From PALSA-612 sp963791225 (GTDB taxonomy: Bacteria > Actinomycetota > Thermoleophilia > Gaiellales > Gaiellaceae), in contig CAWBRV010000003.1 in assembly GCA_963791225.1 (NCBI GenBank), positions 806,001 through 870,000 on the forward strand: DNA of 64,000 nt, given 5' to 3'. Positions 24,425-32,743 of the stretch are shown piece by piece; positions within the stretch are counted from its first letter, which is position 1, and every line of letters begins with the position of its first letter. Both the position numbers and the translations under genes were made by a program. The notes under the pieces were generated by a model that saw only the letters and a program-made list of their open reading frames with translations, ran no database searches and was not told the DNA's origin.

Positions 24425-25111
24425 ATGAGGGCGATGCGCCTGCTCGTGGTCGAAGACGAGGCGAAGATGGCGAAGCTGCTCGAGCGCGGCCTGCGCGAGG
24501 AGGGGCACGCCGTCGACGTGACCGGACGGGGAGAGGACGCGCTCTGGATGGCGCGGGCGGCCCCGTACGACGCGATCGTCCTCGACGTCATGCTCCCGGG
24601 CGGGGACGGGTTCTCCGTGTGCCGCGAGCTCCGCCGGCAGGAGATCTGGACGCCGGTGCTGCTGCTGACTGCACGCGACGCGGTCGACGACCGGGTCGTC
24701 GGGCTGGACGCGGGCGCGGACGACTACCTCGTCAAGCCGTTCGCCTTCTCCGAGCTCCTCGCGCGCCTGCGGGCGCTACGGCGCCGCACACCGGTCGAGC
24801 GCCCCGCCGTGCTCGAGGTCGGCGACCTGCGCCTCGATCCCGCCGAGCACCGGGCCTGGCGCGGGGAGGTCGAGCTCCCGCTCTCGGGCAAGGAGTTCAC
24901 GCTGCTGGAGGAGTTCATGCGCCGGCGGGGGCAGATCCTGTCGCGGGCGCAGCTCCTCGACGCGGCCTGGGACATGGGGTACGAGCGGCGCTCGAACCTC
25001 GTCGACGTGTACGTCCGGTATCTGCGCGAGAAGATCGACCGTCCGTTCGGCCGGCACGCGCTCGAGACCGTGCGCGGCGCCGGCTACCGCCTGCGCGAGG
25101 ACGCCGGATGA
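24425..25111 (+). CDS. OmpR-type response regulator of second two-component system
   Basis: 228 residues from the ATG at 24425; an ATG at 24434 (MRLLVVEDE) is equally possible. Receiver: acidic E-D-E, phospho-Asp in AIVLDVMLP, T in LLLTARDAV, K in YLVKPFAF. Winged helix: LSGKEFTLLEEFMRRRG and the recognition region SNLVDVYVRYLREKID. Closest in style to MprA/CusR-type regulators. It overlaps the kinase start by 4 nt (ATGA). Confidence 0.92.
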   Translation: MRAMRLLVVEDEAKMAKLLERGLREEGHAVDVTGRGEDALWMARAAPYDAIVLDVMLPGGDGFSVCRELRRQEIWTPVLLLTARDAVDDRVVGLDAGADDYLVKPFAFSELLARLRALRRRTPVERPAVLEVGDLRLDPAEHRAWRGEVELPLSGKEFTLLEEFMRRRGQILSRAQLLDAAWDMGYERRSNLVDVYVRYLREKIDRPFGRHALETVRGAGYRLREDAG

Positions 25112-26529
25112 GCCGGCTCTCGCTGCGCCTTCGACTCACGCTCGCGTTCGCGACCGTGATGGCGATCGTCCTCGCCGCGGTCGGCTTCTTCGTCTACATC
25201 CGGGTCGGCGACACCCTGCTCACGTCCGTCGACAGCAGCCTTCGCGCGGGGTCGGCGGAGACCGCCGACCACCTCAGGCGCGTCGACCTCAGCCGCGAGC
25301 TCGATTTCTCCCTTGTCGACCCGGACAACGCGCGCGGCGAGACGCTCGGGCAGCTCCTCGACGCACGCGGCCGCGTCGTTCGCTCCACGCCGTCCGGGAT
25401 CGCTCCGCTCCTCGGCCACTCGACCGTCGCCGGCGTGCTCGGAGGGACGAGGCTGCTCGAGACGACCGACCTGCCGGGACGGACATCGGACTGGCGCGTG
25501 CTCGCCCTGCCGGTGACCCAGGGCGGCCGCCCGCTCGTGCTGGTCGAGGCCAGCTCGCTCGCGTCGCGCCAGGACGCCCTCGAGCACCTCCTCGTCCAGC
25601 TCGCGGTGGCGGGGCCGATCGCGCTCCTGCTCGCCTCGCTCGCCGGCTATGCGCTCGCGGCAGCCGCGCTGCGCCCCGTCGAGTCGATGCGGCGCCGCGC
25701 CGCGGCGATCACGGCCGCGACACCGGGGCTGCGCCTGCCCGTGCCGCCGAGCCACGACGAGATCGCGCGCCTCGCCGAGACGCTGAACGCCATGCTCGGG
25801 CGCCTCGAGGACTCGATCGAGCACGAGCGGCGGTTCGTCGCCGACGCGAGCCACGAGCTGCGGACGCCGCTTGCCCTGCTCAAGACCGAGCTCGAGCTCG
25901 CCCTCCGCCGGCGGCGAAGCCACGCTGAGCTGGAGGCCGCGCTCCGCTCGGCGGCCGAGGAGACCGAGCGCCTCACCTCGCTCGCCGAGGACATGCTCCT
26001 GATCGCGCATTCCGACCAGAGCGGCCTGCCGGTCAGGCGCGAGCAGGTGAGTGTGGAGAGCCTGCTCCGCGGAACGGCCGACCGGTTCGCCGGCCGCGCC
26101 GAGGCCGATGGTCGCGAGCTCCGCGTCCTCGGCACGGGCGACCTCGCCGTCCTCGCCGACCCCGCGCGGATCGAGCAGGCGCTCGGCAACCTGGTCGAGA
26201 ACGCGCTCAGATACGGCGCGGGGACGATCCAGCTCGCCGCCCGCGAGCGGGGGAGCCTCGTCGAGCTGCACGTCGCCGACGAGGGGCAGGGCTTCCCGCC
26301 AGGCTTCGCGGCGCGCGCCTTCGACCGGTTCAGCCGTGCCGACGAGGCACGGGGTCGCAGCGGCACCGGGCTCGGGCTCGCGATCGTCGACGTGATCGCC
26401 CGCGCGCACGGGGGAGAGGCGGGCACCGCCGACCGCCCCGGAGGAGGCGCCGACGTCTGGATCGCTCTCGAGCGTTCGGCGCCCGTCCGCGCCGAGCCGC
26501 GTTCCGACGCCGTCGCCGTGCCGCGCTAG
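25108..26529 (+). CDS. Sensor histidine kinase of second two-component system
   Basis: 473 residues. Helix 1 at about 12-32, an extracytoplasmic loop of about 125 residues with no recognised ligand domain, helix 2 at about 165-190, then HAMP (LRPVESMRRRAAAITAATPG). Phospho-acceptor box ADASHELRTPLALLKTE, N box NLVENALRYG, G1 DEGQGF, F box FDRFSRAD, G2 RSGTGLGLAIV. CusS/MprB-like order. Its partner regulator overlaps it upstream. Confidence 0.93.
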   Translation: MSRLSLRLRLTLAFATVMAIVLAAVGFFVYIRVGDTLLTSVDSSLRAGSAETADHLRRVDLSRELDFSLVDPDNARGETLGQLLDARGRVVRSTPSGIAPLLGHSTVAGVLGGTRLLETTDLPGRTSDWRVLALPVTQGGRPLVLVEASSLASRQDALEHLLVQLAVAGPIALLLASLAGYALAAAALRPVESMRRRAAAITAATPGLRLPVPPSHDEIARLAETLNAMLGRLEDSIEHERRFVADASHELRTPLALLKTELELALRRRRSHAELEAALRSAAEETERLTSLAEDMLLIAHSDQSGLPVRREQVSVESLLRGTADRFAGRAEADGRELRVLGTGDLAVLADPARIEQALGNLVENALRYGAGTIQLAARERGSLVELHVADEGQGFPPGFAARAFDRFSRADEARGRSGTGLGLAIVDVIARAHGGEAGTADRPGGGADVWIALERSAPVRAEPRSDAVAVPR

Positions 26530-26540
26530 CCGAGCAGAGT

Positions 26541-26556
26541 CTCATTTCCGGCTCAT
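26541..26556 (+). promoter_or_regulatory. Pair of CTCAT boxes, 11-bp phased
   Basis: CTCAT at 26541 and again at 26552 (CTCATTTCCGGCTCAT), the same spacing and nearly the same sequence as at 24395-24410. It lies 23 bp upstream of the GTG at 26579. Confidence 0.6.
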
Positions 26557-26578
26557 CTGCCCCTGGTCGACTGTTCGC

Positions 26579-26965
26579 GTGCCGACTGCGCGCGAGCGGA
26601 GGGCCCGGATGCACGCCCGCAACGCGGGTCTGCAGCGCTTGCGCTCGATCACGCGCAAGGTTGGGATCGCCACCGCGGCGCTGACCGCCGTGTTCGCCGG
26701 CCTGGCGGCGGCGTCCAACTCCGGCAAGCACCATCGTCGCGTCGTCCGCCCCCCGGCGGTGCCGCAGCGCCCCGCTCCCGCCGCAGACCGCACGACGCGC
26801 GTGCCACCGGCGCCCGCGCTGCCGCCGCTCCGTGACGAGGAGGGAGGCGGGACGACGAGCAGCCCGCCGCCCGCGACGCCGAGCGCGTCCCCCTCGCCGC
26901 AGCCGCCGTCGGCGCCGCCGGTCCCCGCGTATTCGCCGCCCGTCGTCGTCTCCGGGGGTTCGTGA
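26579..26965 (+). CDS. Membrane-anchored proline-rich small protein
   Basis: 128 residues from a GTG at 26579. A strongly basic start of 28 residues, a helix at about 29-46, and a long Pro/Ser/Ala-rich extracytoplasmic tail. An internal ATG (MHARNAG) 30 nt later could be the real start. No domain recognised. It overlaps the next gene by 4 nt (GTGA), the same arrangement as the small protein/heme protein pair at 17136-17534. Confidence 0.6.
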   Translation: MPTARERRARMHARNAGLQRLRSITRKVGIATAALTAVFAGLAAASNSGKHHRRVVRPPAVPQRPAPAADRTTRVPPAPALPPLRDEEGGGTTSSPPPATPSASPSPQPPSAPPVPAYSPPVVVSGGS

Positions 26966-28098
26966 GCATGCACCTCGTCCTGGCGGCGTCGAACAACGGC
27001 AAGGAGCTCTGGTACCTGACCCGAGGCTCGGGCGCGGTCGCGCTGATCCTGCTGACCGCGTCCGTCGTGCTCGGAGTGGCGAACACGACTCGCTGGAAGA
27101 CCGACCGCTGGCCGCGGTTCCTCGTCTACGGACTGCACCGGAACATCACGCTGCTGGCGCTCGCGTTCACGGCGATCCACGTCGTGACGACGATCGTCGA
27201 CGCGTTCGCGCCGATCGGGCTCGTCGACGCGTTCATCCCGTTCCTGTCCCCGTACCGGCCGTTCTGGCTCGGGCTCGGCACCGTCGCCTTCGACCTCCTG
27301 CTCGCCCTGATCATGACCAGCCTCCTGCGGCGCCGCATCGGTACGCGCGCCTGGAAGGCCGTGCACTGGCTCGCCTACGCGTCGTGGCCGGTGGCGCTCA
27401 TGCACTCGCTGGGAACGGGAAGCGACGCACGTTCGGGCTGGCTGCTCTTCCTCGGCGTCGGGAGCGGGCTGAGTGTCCTGGCCGCCGTCATCTGGCGGCT
27501 CCTCGCCTCGCGCGAGGCACTCCCGGCCGTACGGGCCGGTGCCACGCTCGGCACGGTCGCAGTCGTGATCGGACTCCTGGTCTGGGCGCGCGGCGGGCCG
27601 CTCGCGACCGGCTGGGCAGCGCGCGCGGGCACGCCGGCGAGCCTGCTCGGGCGCGCGCCGACCGGCCGGGCGGCGACAGTCGCCCGCCGGCAGGTCGTCC
27701 GTACGTCGCCGAAGACGTCCGGACGCTCGGCCTCGCTTCCGAGCGGCACCTTCACGGCCGCGCTCCGGGGCCGGATCGCGGAGAGCTCGAGCGACCGGGG
27801 CCTCGTCGTCGTCACGATCGACGGGACGGCCATCGGTGGCTTCCACGGCCGCGTGCACCTCGCGCTGCGCGGCTTCCCGATCGACGGCGGGGGCGTCGAG
27901 ATGACGGACAGCGTCGTCGGGCTGCTCCCGACCGGGGCACCCGCGTGGTCGTCGGGCACGGTCGTCGGTCTCGCCGGTACGAGGATCGACGCCGACGTGG
28001 CCGACCCGCAGGGCAGGCGCTACCGCGTCCGGCTCGACCTCGTGATCCGCGGTGCCGGCTCCGTCGGCGGCCGGGTCCACGGCCGTCCGCTTCCGTAG
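26962..28098 (+). CDS. Ferric-reductase-like heme membrane protein with C-terminal beta domain
   Basis: 378 residues. Residues 1-210 hold six helices with heme-type histidines (YGLHRNITLL, AIHVVTTIVD, AVHWLAYASW, LMHSLGTGSD), like the paralogues at 17534 and 21110. A Ser/Arg-rich linker follows, then about 115 residues of beta-rich sequence with VVVTIDGTAIGGFHGRVHLAL and several glycine turns, probably extracytoplasmic. This tail is absent from the other two copies. It may be the docking or substrate domain. Not identified further. Confidence 0.78.
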   Translation: MSMHLVLAASNNGKELWYLTRGSGAVALILLTASVVLGVANTTRWKTDRWPRFLVYGLHRNITLLALAFTAIHVVTTIVDAFAPIGLVDAFIPFLSPYRPFWLGLGTVAFDLLLALIMTSLLRRRIGTRAWKAVHWLAYASWPVALMHSLGTGSDARSGWLLFLGVGSGLSVLAAVIWRLLASREALPAVRAGATLGTVAVVIGLLVWARGGPLATGWAARAGTPASLLGRAPTGRAATVARRQVVRTSPKTSGRSASLPSGTFTAALRGRIAESSSDRGLVVVTIDGTAIGGFHGRVHLALRGFPIDGGGVEMTDSVVGLLPTGAPAWSSGTVVGLAGTRIDADVADPQGRRYRVRLDLVIRGAGSVGGRVHGRPLP

Positions 28099-28154
28099 AA
28101 GCTACGGAGGCGTCTTCAGGGGGCGCTCTGATGAGCTGCGCGGCCCACGGTTCC

Positions 28155-28160
28155 TAGCCT
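28155..28160 (+). promoter_or_regulatory. Leaderless -10 element of dsbA-like gene
   Basis: TAGCCT followed by 6 nt and ATG at 28167, without a Shine-Dalgarno. Confidence 0.45.
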
Positions 28161-28166
28161 GCGGGC

Positions 28167-28952
28167 ATGGCCCACAATCCGACCGTCCAGTCGCCGAAGC
28201 GGCGCGACAAGGGCTCCGTGCCGACCTCGTCGACCTCCGCGTCGTGGCTGACCCCACGGCGGCTGATCGCGATCGTCGCCGCCGGCGTGGTCGTGCTCGC
28301 GGGAATCCTGATCGGCGTCAGCGTCGCCGGGTCGGGGAGCGGCAAGCAGGCGTCGGGCAAGGTCACCGGTGCCGCCGCGACGCAGACGCTGCTGCAGGGC
28401 ATCCCTCAACAGGGGCTCGCGCTCGGCAGCCCGATGGCTCCGGTCACGCTCGTCGAGTACGGCGACCTCCAGTGTCCGGTCTGCCGTGAGTACGCGGTCG
28501 CCACCCTGCCGACGATCGTCCGCGACTACGTGCGCACCGGCAAGGTGCGGCTCGAGTTCCGCGGCCTCGCTTTCCTCGGGGCCGACTCGGAGACTGCTCT
28601 GAAGGCGGCGATCGCCGCGGGCGCGCAGAACAAGGGCTGGAACATGATCGACCTCCTCTACCGCAACCAGGGGCAGGAGAACGCCGGCTGGGTCACGGAG
28701 TCCAAGCTGAAGGCGGCGGCCGCCGCGATCCCGGGCCTGTACGTCGGGCAGTGGCTCGACGACCGCGGTGCCGCGGCCACGCAGACCAAACTGGTGACGA
28801 TGCGCGCGCAGGCGCAGCGCCTGATGGGCTCGCAGATCAGGACGCCGACCTTCGAGGTCGGGCGGACGGGTCAGCAGCTGCAGTACCTGCCGATCACGAG
28901 TCTGGACGCGGGAGCGTTCACGCCCGCGCTCGACCAGCTCCTGTCCAGGTGA
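28167..28952 (+). CDS. DsbA-family membrane-anchored thiol oxidoreductase
   Basis: 261 residues. A cytoplasmic tail of about 30, a membrane helix (32-53), then a thioredoxin fold of the DSBA/Thioredoxin_4 type: VTLVEYGDLQCPVCREY with active-site Cys103-Pro-Val-Cys106, a helical insertion and the cis-Pro region IRTPTFEVG. It introduces or shuffles disulfides in exported proteins. The stop overlaps the VKOR start (GTGA), and VKOR would reoxidise it. Actinobacteria lacking DsbB use exactly this DsbA-VKOR pair. Confidence 0.92.
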   Translation: MAHNPTVQSPKRRDKGSVPTSSTSASWLTPRRLIAIVAAGVVVLAGILIGVSVAGSGSGKQASGKVTGAAATQTLLQGIPQQGLALGSPMAPVTLVEYGDLQCPVCREYAVATLPTIVRDYVRTGKVRLEFRGLAFLGADSETALKAAIAAGAQNKGWNMIDLLYRNQGQENAGWVTESKLKAAAAAIPGLYVGQWLDDRGAAATQTKLVTMRAQAQRLMGSQIRTPTFEVGRTGQQLQYLPITSLDAGAFTPALDQLLSR

Positions 28953-29374
28953 CCGAGGGCCGCCTGCGCCTCGCGATCGGGGCGCTCGCCCTGGCAGGCC
29001 TCGCGGTCGCGTCGTACCTCACCTACGCCCGCTACTCGGGCACGCAGCTCTATTGCGCGACGGGCGGCTGCGAGACTGTCCAGCACTCGCGCTACGCCGT
29101 CGTGGCGGGCATCCCCGTGGCCGTCCTCGGGCTCGCGGCCTATGCCGCGATTCTCGGATCCGCGTTCGCTCGCGGTCCGACGGCGGCGGCGGTCGGCTTC
29201 GGCCTGGCGGCGGTCGGCGTCGTCTTCAGTGCCTACCTGCTCGTCGCGCAGCTCTTCCTGATCCACGCGATCTGCCAGTGGTGCGTGGCGAGCGACGTGG
29301 TCGTCACGCTGCTGGCGATCGCAACCTGGGCGCGGTTCGTCGTGGCCCAACGCGGCGTTCCGGCCGTCGCCTGA
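28949..29374 (+). CDS. VKOR family disulfide-forming membrane protein
   Basis: 141 residues, four helices. Active site Cys109-Gln-Trp-Cys112 (ICQWCVASD) near the membrane face and the loop pair Cys36/Cys41 (YCATGGCETV), plus the Ser of QHSRYA, match bacterial VKOR. It passes electrons from reduced DsbA to quinone, linking disulfide formation to the respiratory chain. It is coupled to the dsbA-like gene by a 4-nt overlap. Confidence 0.93.
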   Translation: MTEGRLRLAIGALALAGLAVASYLTYARYSGTQLYCATGGCETVQHSRYAVVAGIPVAVLGLAAYAAILGSAFARGPTAAAVGFGLAAVGVVFSAYLLVAQLFLIHAICQWCVASDVVVTLLAIATWARFVVAQRGVPAVA

Positions 29375-29375
29375 C

Positions 29376-29446
29376 TTACGGGAACCCCGCAGCGCGGCGC
29401 AGGGATGTCCGCAGGCAGGTTCCGCGTGTGCGCGGATTCCCGCGCA
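29376..29446. promoter_or_regulatory. Two motif B-like palindromes upstream of the 29523 gene
   Basis: TTACGGGAACCCCGCA (29376-29391) and TGCGCGGATTCCCGCGCA (29429-29446) both follow the TGCGGG...CCCGCA pattern. The second lies 77 bp before the ATG at 29523, like the copies at 32.7, 40.3 and 42.3 kb. Confidence 0.45.
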
Positions 29447-29522
29447 GCCGCCGGACCCGAGACTTCGTGAAACGACGCCGGGCCCTATGGACGGGACCCG
29501 GCCGGAACGGAAGGAGCGGAAG

Positions 29523-30260
29523 ATGCGCAAGGTATTGGAAATCGGAGGGATCGTGGCAGCCGCGGTTCTGATCGCGTTCGGCATCGCGGCGATGGTCCTG
29601 GCCGTCCAGGGCAGGAACACGGTCAGCGACAACCTCAAGACCCAGCAGATCACGGGCACGCCGGACATGGCATCCAACTCGAAGGCGATCCAGGGTGAGG
29701 TCGCCGCGATCGCGGCCAGCCAGAACACGCTGGTGAAGAAGTTCAAGGCGGTCGGCGTGACGTTCACTCCGTCGGCGATCTCGGTTCCCGGCTGCTCCGT
29801 CGCCGGCGACCAGGTCACCGACGGCACCTCTGCACGCTGCTTCGCCCAGTACATGTTCATCCACGCGATGGGCGGGACGAACGGCCTCGTCTACTCCCAG
29901 ATGGGCCGCTACGTCGCGAAGCCGGATACGCCGTTCAAGTACACGGACGGGGACGGCGGTATCTCGCCGGCCGCATCCACCGCGATCGTGAGCAAGTACG
30001 CCCAGACAGACTCGCAGGGCCAGTTCGTCTCGAACGGCGCCAGGAACCTCTGGATCGACCAGGTCGCCCTGTCGACCGCGCTCAACTCGAGCTACATGGC
30101 CGACCAGGTCTCGATGTTCGGACTCGTCGTCGGGATCGCCCTGCTGCTCTCGGGAATCGGCTTCGGCATCCTCGCCGTCGGAGGTGCGCTCCGGAACCCG
30201 CAGGGCATGTTCAGCTTCGCTCGCAAGGCGAAGGACGCGGAGGTTCCGACCACCGCGTGA
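29523..30260 (+). CDS. Two-helix exported-loop membrane protein of unknown function
   Basis: 245 residues. Helix 1 at about 8-30 and helix 2 at about 198-222 enclose an extracytoplasmic domain of about 165 residues, with two cysteines (GCSVAGDQ, ARCFAQY) likely bridged, and a short cytoplasmic tail (FARKAKDAEVPTTA). The domain begins LKTQQITGTPDM and includes IHAMGGTNGLVYSQMGRY. No family recognised. RBS GGAAGGAGCGGAAG precedes the ATG. It converges with the broken response regulator and carries motif B upstream. Confidence 0.75.
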   Translation: MRKVLEIGGIVAAAVLIAFGIAAMVLAVQGRNTVSDNLKTQQITGTPDMASNSKAIQGEVAAIAASQNTLVKKFKAVGVTFTPSAISVPGCSVAGDQVTDGTSARCFAQYMFIHAMGGTNGLVYSQMGRYVAKPDTPFKYTDGDGGISPAASTAIVSKYAQTDSQGQFVSNGARNLWIDQVALSTALNSSYMADQVSMFGLVVGIALLLSGIGFGILAVGGALRNPQGMFSFARKAKDAEVPTTA

Positions 30261-30283
30261 TCCGCTCCACCGTCCGGTACGGA

Positions 30284-30301
30284 GGCCGCCGCAAGGCGGC
30301 C
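30284..30301. terminator. Bidirectional hairpin with GCAA tetraloop
   Basis: GGCCGCC-GCAA-GGCGGCC, flanked by A and T, is a 7-8 bp stem closed by a GNRA loop between convergent genes ending at 30260 and 30317. Confidence 0.65.
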
Positions 30302-30316
30302 TTCGTGCTGCCGGGG

Positions 30317-30957
30317 CTATTCCTCGAGCAGGCCGTGGGCGAGCGCGTAGCGGACGAGCTCGGCGCGGCTCGACAGGCGGAGCTTCTGCATGATGTGCGC
30401 CCGGTGCGTCTCGGCCGTCCGCACCGAGATGAACAGCATCTGGGCGATCTCCTGGTTCGTGTGGCCGAGCGCGAGCAGCCGCAGCACCTCGCGTTCGCGC
30501 TCCGAGAGCGGGTCCTCGTCCGCGCGCCGCTCGGCCTCCGCCTCGGCGGCGACGAGGCGTGCGCCCAGCTCCGGGTGGACGTACCGACCGCCCTTCGCGA
30601 CCTCGCGGATCGCGGCCACGAGCTCGGCGTCGGCGGCCTCCTTGAGGACGTAGCCGCTCGCGCCCAGCGGCGAACGCCTCGCGGACGTAGCGCGGATCGT
30701 CCTGCATCGACAGGACGAGCACCTTCGCCTCGCCGTGCTCCTGCAGCAGCTCGGGCAGTGCCTCCGAGGCCGCTCTTCTCCGGCATGACGATGTCGAGCA
30801 GGATCACGTCCGGCTTCAGCGAGCGCACCTCGAAGACCGCGTCGCGCGCGTTCCCCGCCTCGCCGACCGCCTCGAGGTCGTCCTCGGCGTCGACGAGCAG
30901 CTTGAGACCCGCCCGCACGACGGCGTGGTCGTCCACGATCAGGACCCTGACACTCAC
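30317..30957 (-). pseudogene. DevR/NarL-type response regulator broken by two +1 frameshifts
   Basis: The full protein (about 212 residues) can be read by switching frame twice. Frame 1 gives VRVLIVDDHAVVRAGLKLLV through LLDIVMPEKSGL. After an extra G near 30764 it continues EALPELLQEHGEAKVLVLS through YVREAFAAG. After an extra G near 30663-30665 it ends ASGYVLKEAADAEL, then the HTH PLSEREREVLRLLALGHTNQ and SVRTAETHRAHIMQKLRL. All family residues are otherwise intact (acceptor Asp, Thr/Ser, Lys). The GTG at 30957 overlaps the stop of the kinase gene (GTGA). As read, the product is truncated. Either an assembly error or a very recent inactivation. Confidence 0.8.
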
Positions 30958-32600
30958 GGAAGCGGCACCTGCACGACGAGGGTAGTGCCTGCACCGGACC
31001 GCGACTCGACTCGGAGGTTGCCGTCGAGCAGCTGCACGCGCTCGCGCATGCCCTGGAGGCCGAAACGGTTTCGGCCCGCCCGCTGCGGGTCGAAGCCGTT
31101 GCCGTCGTCCTCGACCACGGTCGTGACCCCGCCCGCCTGCCGGGTCAGGACGACGCTGACGGTCCGGGCGTCGGCGTGCTTGACGACGTTGGTGAGGGAC
31201 TCCTGGACGATGCGGTAGAGCGCGGTCTCGACCTCGGCCGGCAGGCGCGCGACACCGGTGGCCTCGAGGTCGACCGCGATGCCGGTCTGGTCGGAGAAGC
31301 CTTCCGTGAGCCGTTCGAGGGCCGGGACGAGCCCGAAGTCGTCGAGCGCCTTCGGGCGCAGCTCGACCGCCAGCCGCCGCACGTCCTGGAGCGTCCCGAC
31401 GACGCAGCTCGCGCAGGTCGGCGACAGCCTTGCGGCCGTCGTCGCTCGTGACCGTGTCCTCGAGCCCTTCGAGGCCGAGCAGGATCGATGTCAGCGCCTG
31501 GCCGGTCTCGTCGTGGAGCTCGCGTGCGAGGCGCTCACGCTCCAGCTCCTGGGCGGCGACGACGCGCCGGAGCGCGTCGCGCGCCACCCGCTCCGAGAGG
31601 TCGACGGCGACGGCGGCGCGGGTCGCGAACGTCTCGGCGAGTCGCAGGTCGTCGTCCGAGAAGCGCCCGTCCTGGCCCTCCTTGTCGTGGGCGGCGATGA
31701 CGCCGATGGCCTCGTCGCGCGCGATCAGTGGCACCCACAGACCCGGTCCTGACCGAGATGCGGCGCGCGACGTCGTGATCGACCTCGGGGTCGTCGAGGA
31801 CGGAGTCGCTGCGCTCGCTGCGGCGCCGATCGAGCACGCGCCCGCTCTTCGACCCGCCCCGTGTCGTCACGGCTCCGACGAGGTCGGCCGCACCTTCTCC
31901 AGCGGCGGCCACGAAGCGCAGCTCGTCCGGGCCCGACGGGAGCGCGACGGTCACGAGCCGTGTCCCGAGCAGCTCACGCAGCCGCCGGCAGACCAGGTCG
32001 AGCAGCCGATCGAGATCGGTCTCGGTCGCGAGCGCGTTGCCGATCTCGTTCAGCGACTCGAGCTGGCGCGACCAGCGCGTCGCGGCCTCGTACAGCCGCG
32101 CGTTCTCGATCGCGACGGCGGCCTGGCCGGCGAGCAGCAGCACGAGCTCCTGGTCCTCCTCGGTGAAGTGCTCGTTCGCCCGCCTTCTCCGTCAGATAGA
32201 GGTTCCCGTAGGCGACGCCGCGCAGCAGGATCGGGACGCCGAGGAACGTGTGCATCGGCGGATGGCCGGGCGGGAAGCCGACCGAGCGCGGATCCTGGGA
32301 CAGCTCGTGCAGTCGCAGGGGATGCGCCTCGTGGATCAGCGCTCCGAGGATGCCGCGCCCGCGCGGGAGGTCGCCGATCGCAGCGTGCGTCTCCGCGTCG
32401 ATGCCGGTCGTCAGGAAGCGCTCGAGCTGCGAGCCGCTGCGGTCGATGACGCCGAGCGCCGCATAGCGGGCGCCGGTGAGCTGTGCGGAGAGCTCGACGA
32501 TTCGCTGCAGGAGCGTGTCGAGCGTGAGCTCGGAAGTCATCGCGATCCCGGCCTCAAGCAAGGCCCGGAGGCGATTTCCGCTCAAAGACGCGGTGTCCAT
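30954..32600 (-). pseudogene. DevS/DosS-like GAF-GAF histidine kinase broken by three +1 frameshifts
   Basis: About 548 codons across frames. GAF 1 (SAQLTGARYAALGVIDRSG, GRGILGALIHEAHPLRLHEL, GFPPGHPPMHTFLGVPI, NLYLTEKA) breaks near 32179-32181. GAF 2 (LLLAGQAAVAIENARLYEAA ... GGSKSGRVLD) breaks near 31741-31750. HisKA_3 (ERERLARELHDETGQALTSI) breaks near 31404. HATPase (VQESLTNVVKHADARTVSVV, GLQGMRERVQLLDG) ends at 30954. Each break is repaired by removing one G or C. The GAF 1 sequence is that of mycobacterial DevS/DosS redox and oxygen sensors. An apparent leaderless -10 (TACGCT, 6 nt, ATG 32600) is intact. Confidence 0.8.
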
Positions 32601-32670
32601 CCGGGGAGCGTAGCGTGGTTGCCGGTGTCGAATTGTCACAGGGTGGAAGCTCGGAAAGCCGCTCGGGGCC

Positions 32671-32743
32671 TGCGGAAAACCCGTGCCGGCGCTCCGCGTC
32701 GCCCCCGAGGCCGTCCGGCTGCGTTCGGTCGATAGTGGGCGCA
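32671..32743 (+). promoter_or_regulatory. Motif B and leaderless promoter of malic enzyme gene
   Basis: TGCGGAAAACCCGTGCC (32671-32687) is a diverged motif B. A -10-like GATAGT lies about 43 nt later (32731-32736), 7 nt before the ATG at 32744. The acyl-CoA synthetase gene at 34255 has the same arrangement. Confidence 0.5.

Noticed and set aside
25561..25700. Extra CTCAT-like pentamers inside coding regions
   Set aside because: Single pentamers without 11-bp phasing are expected by chance and were ignored.
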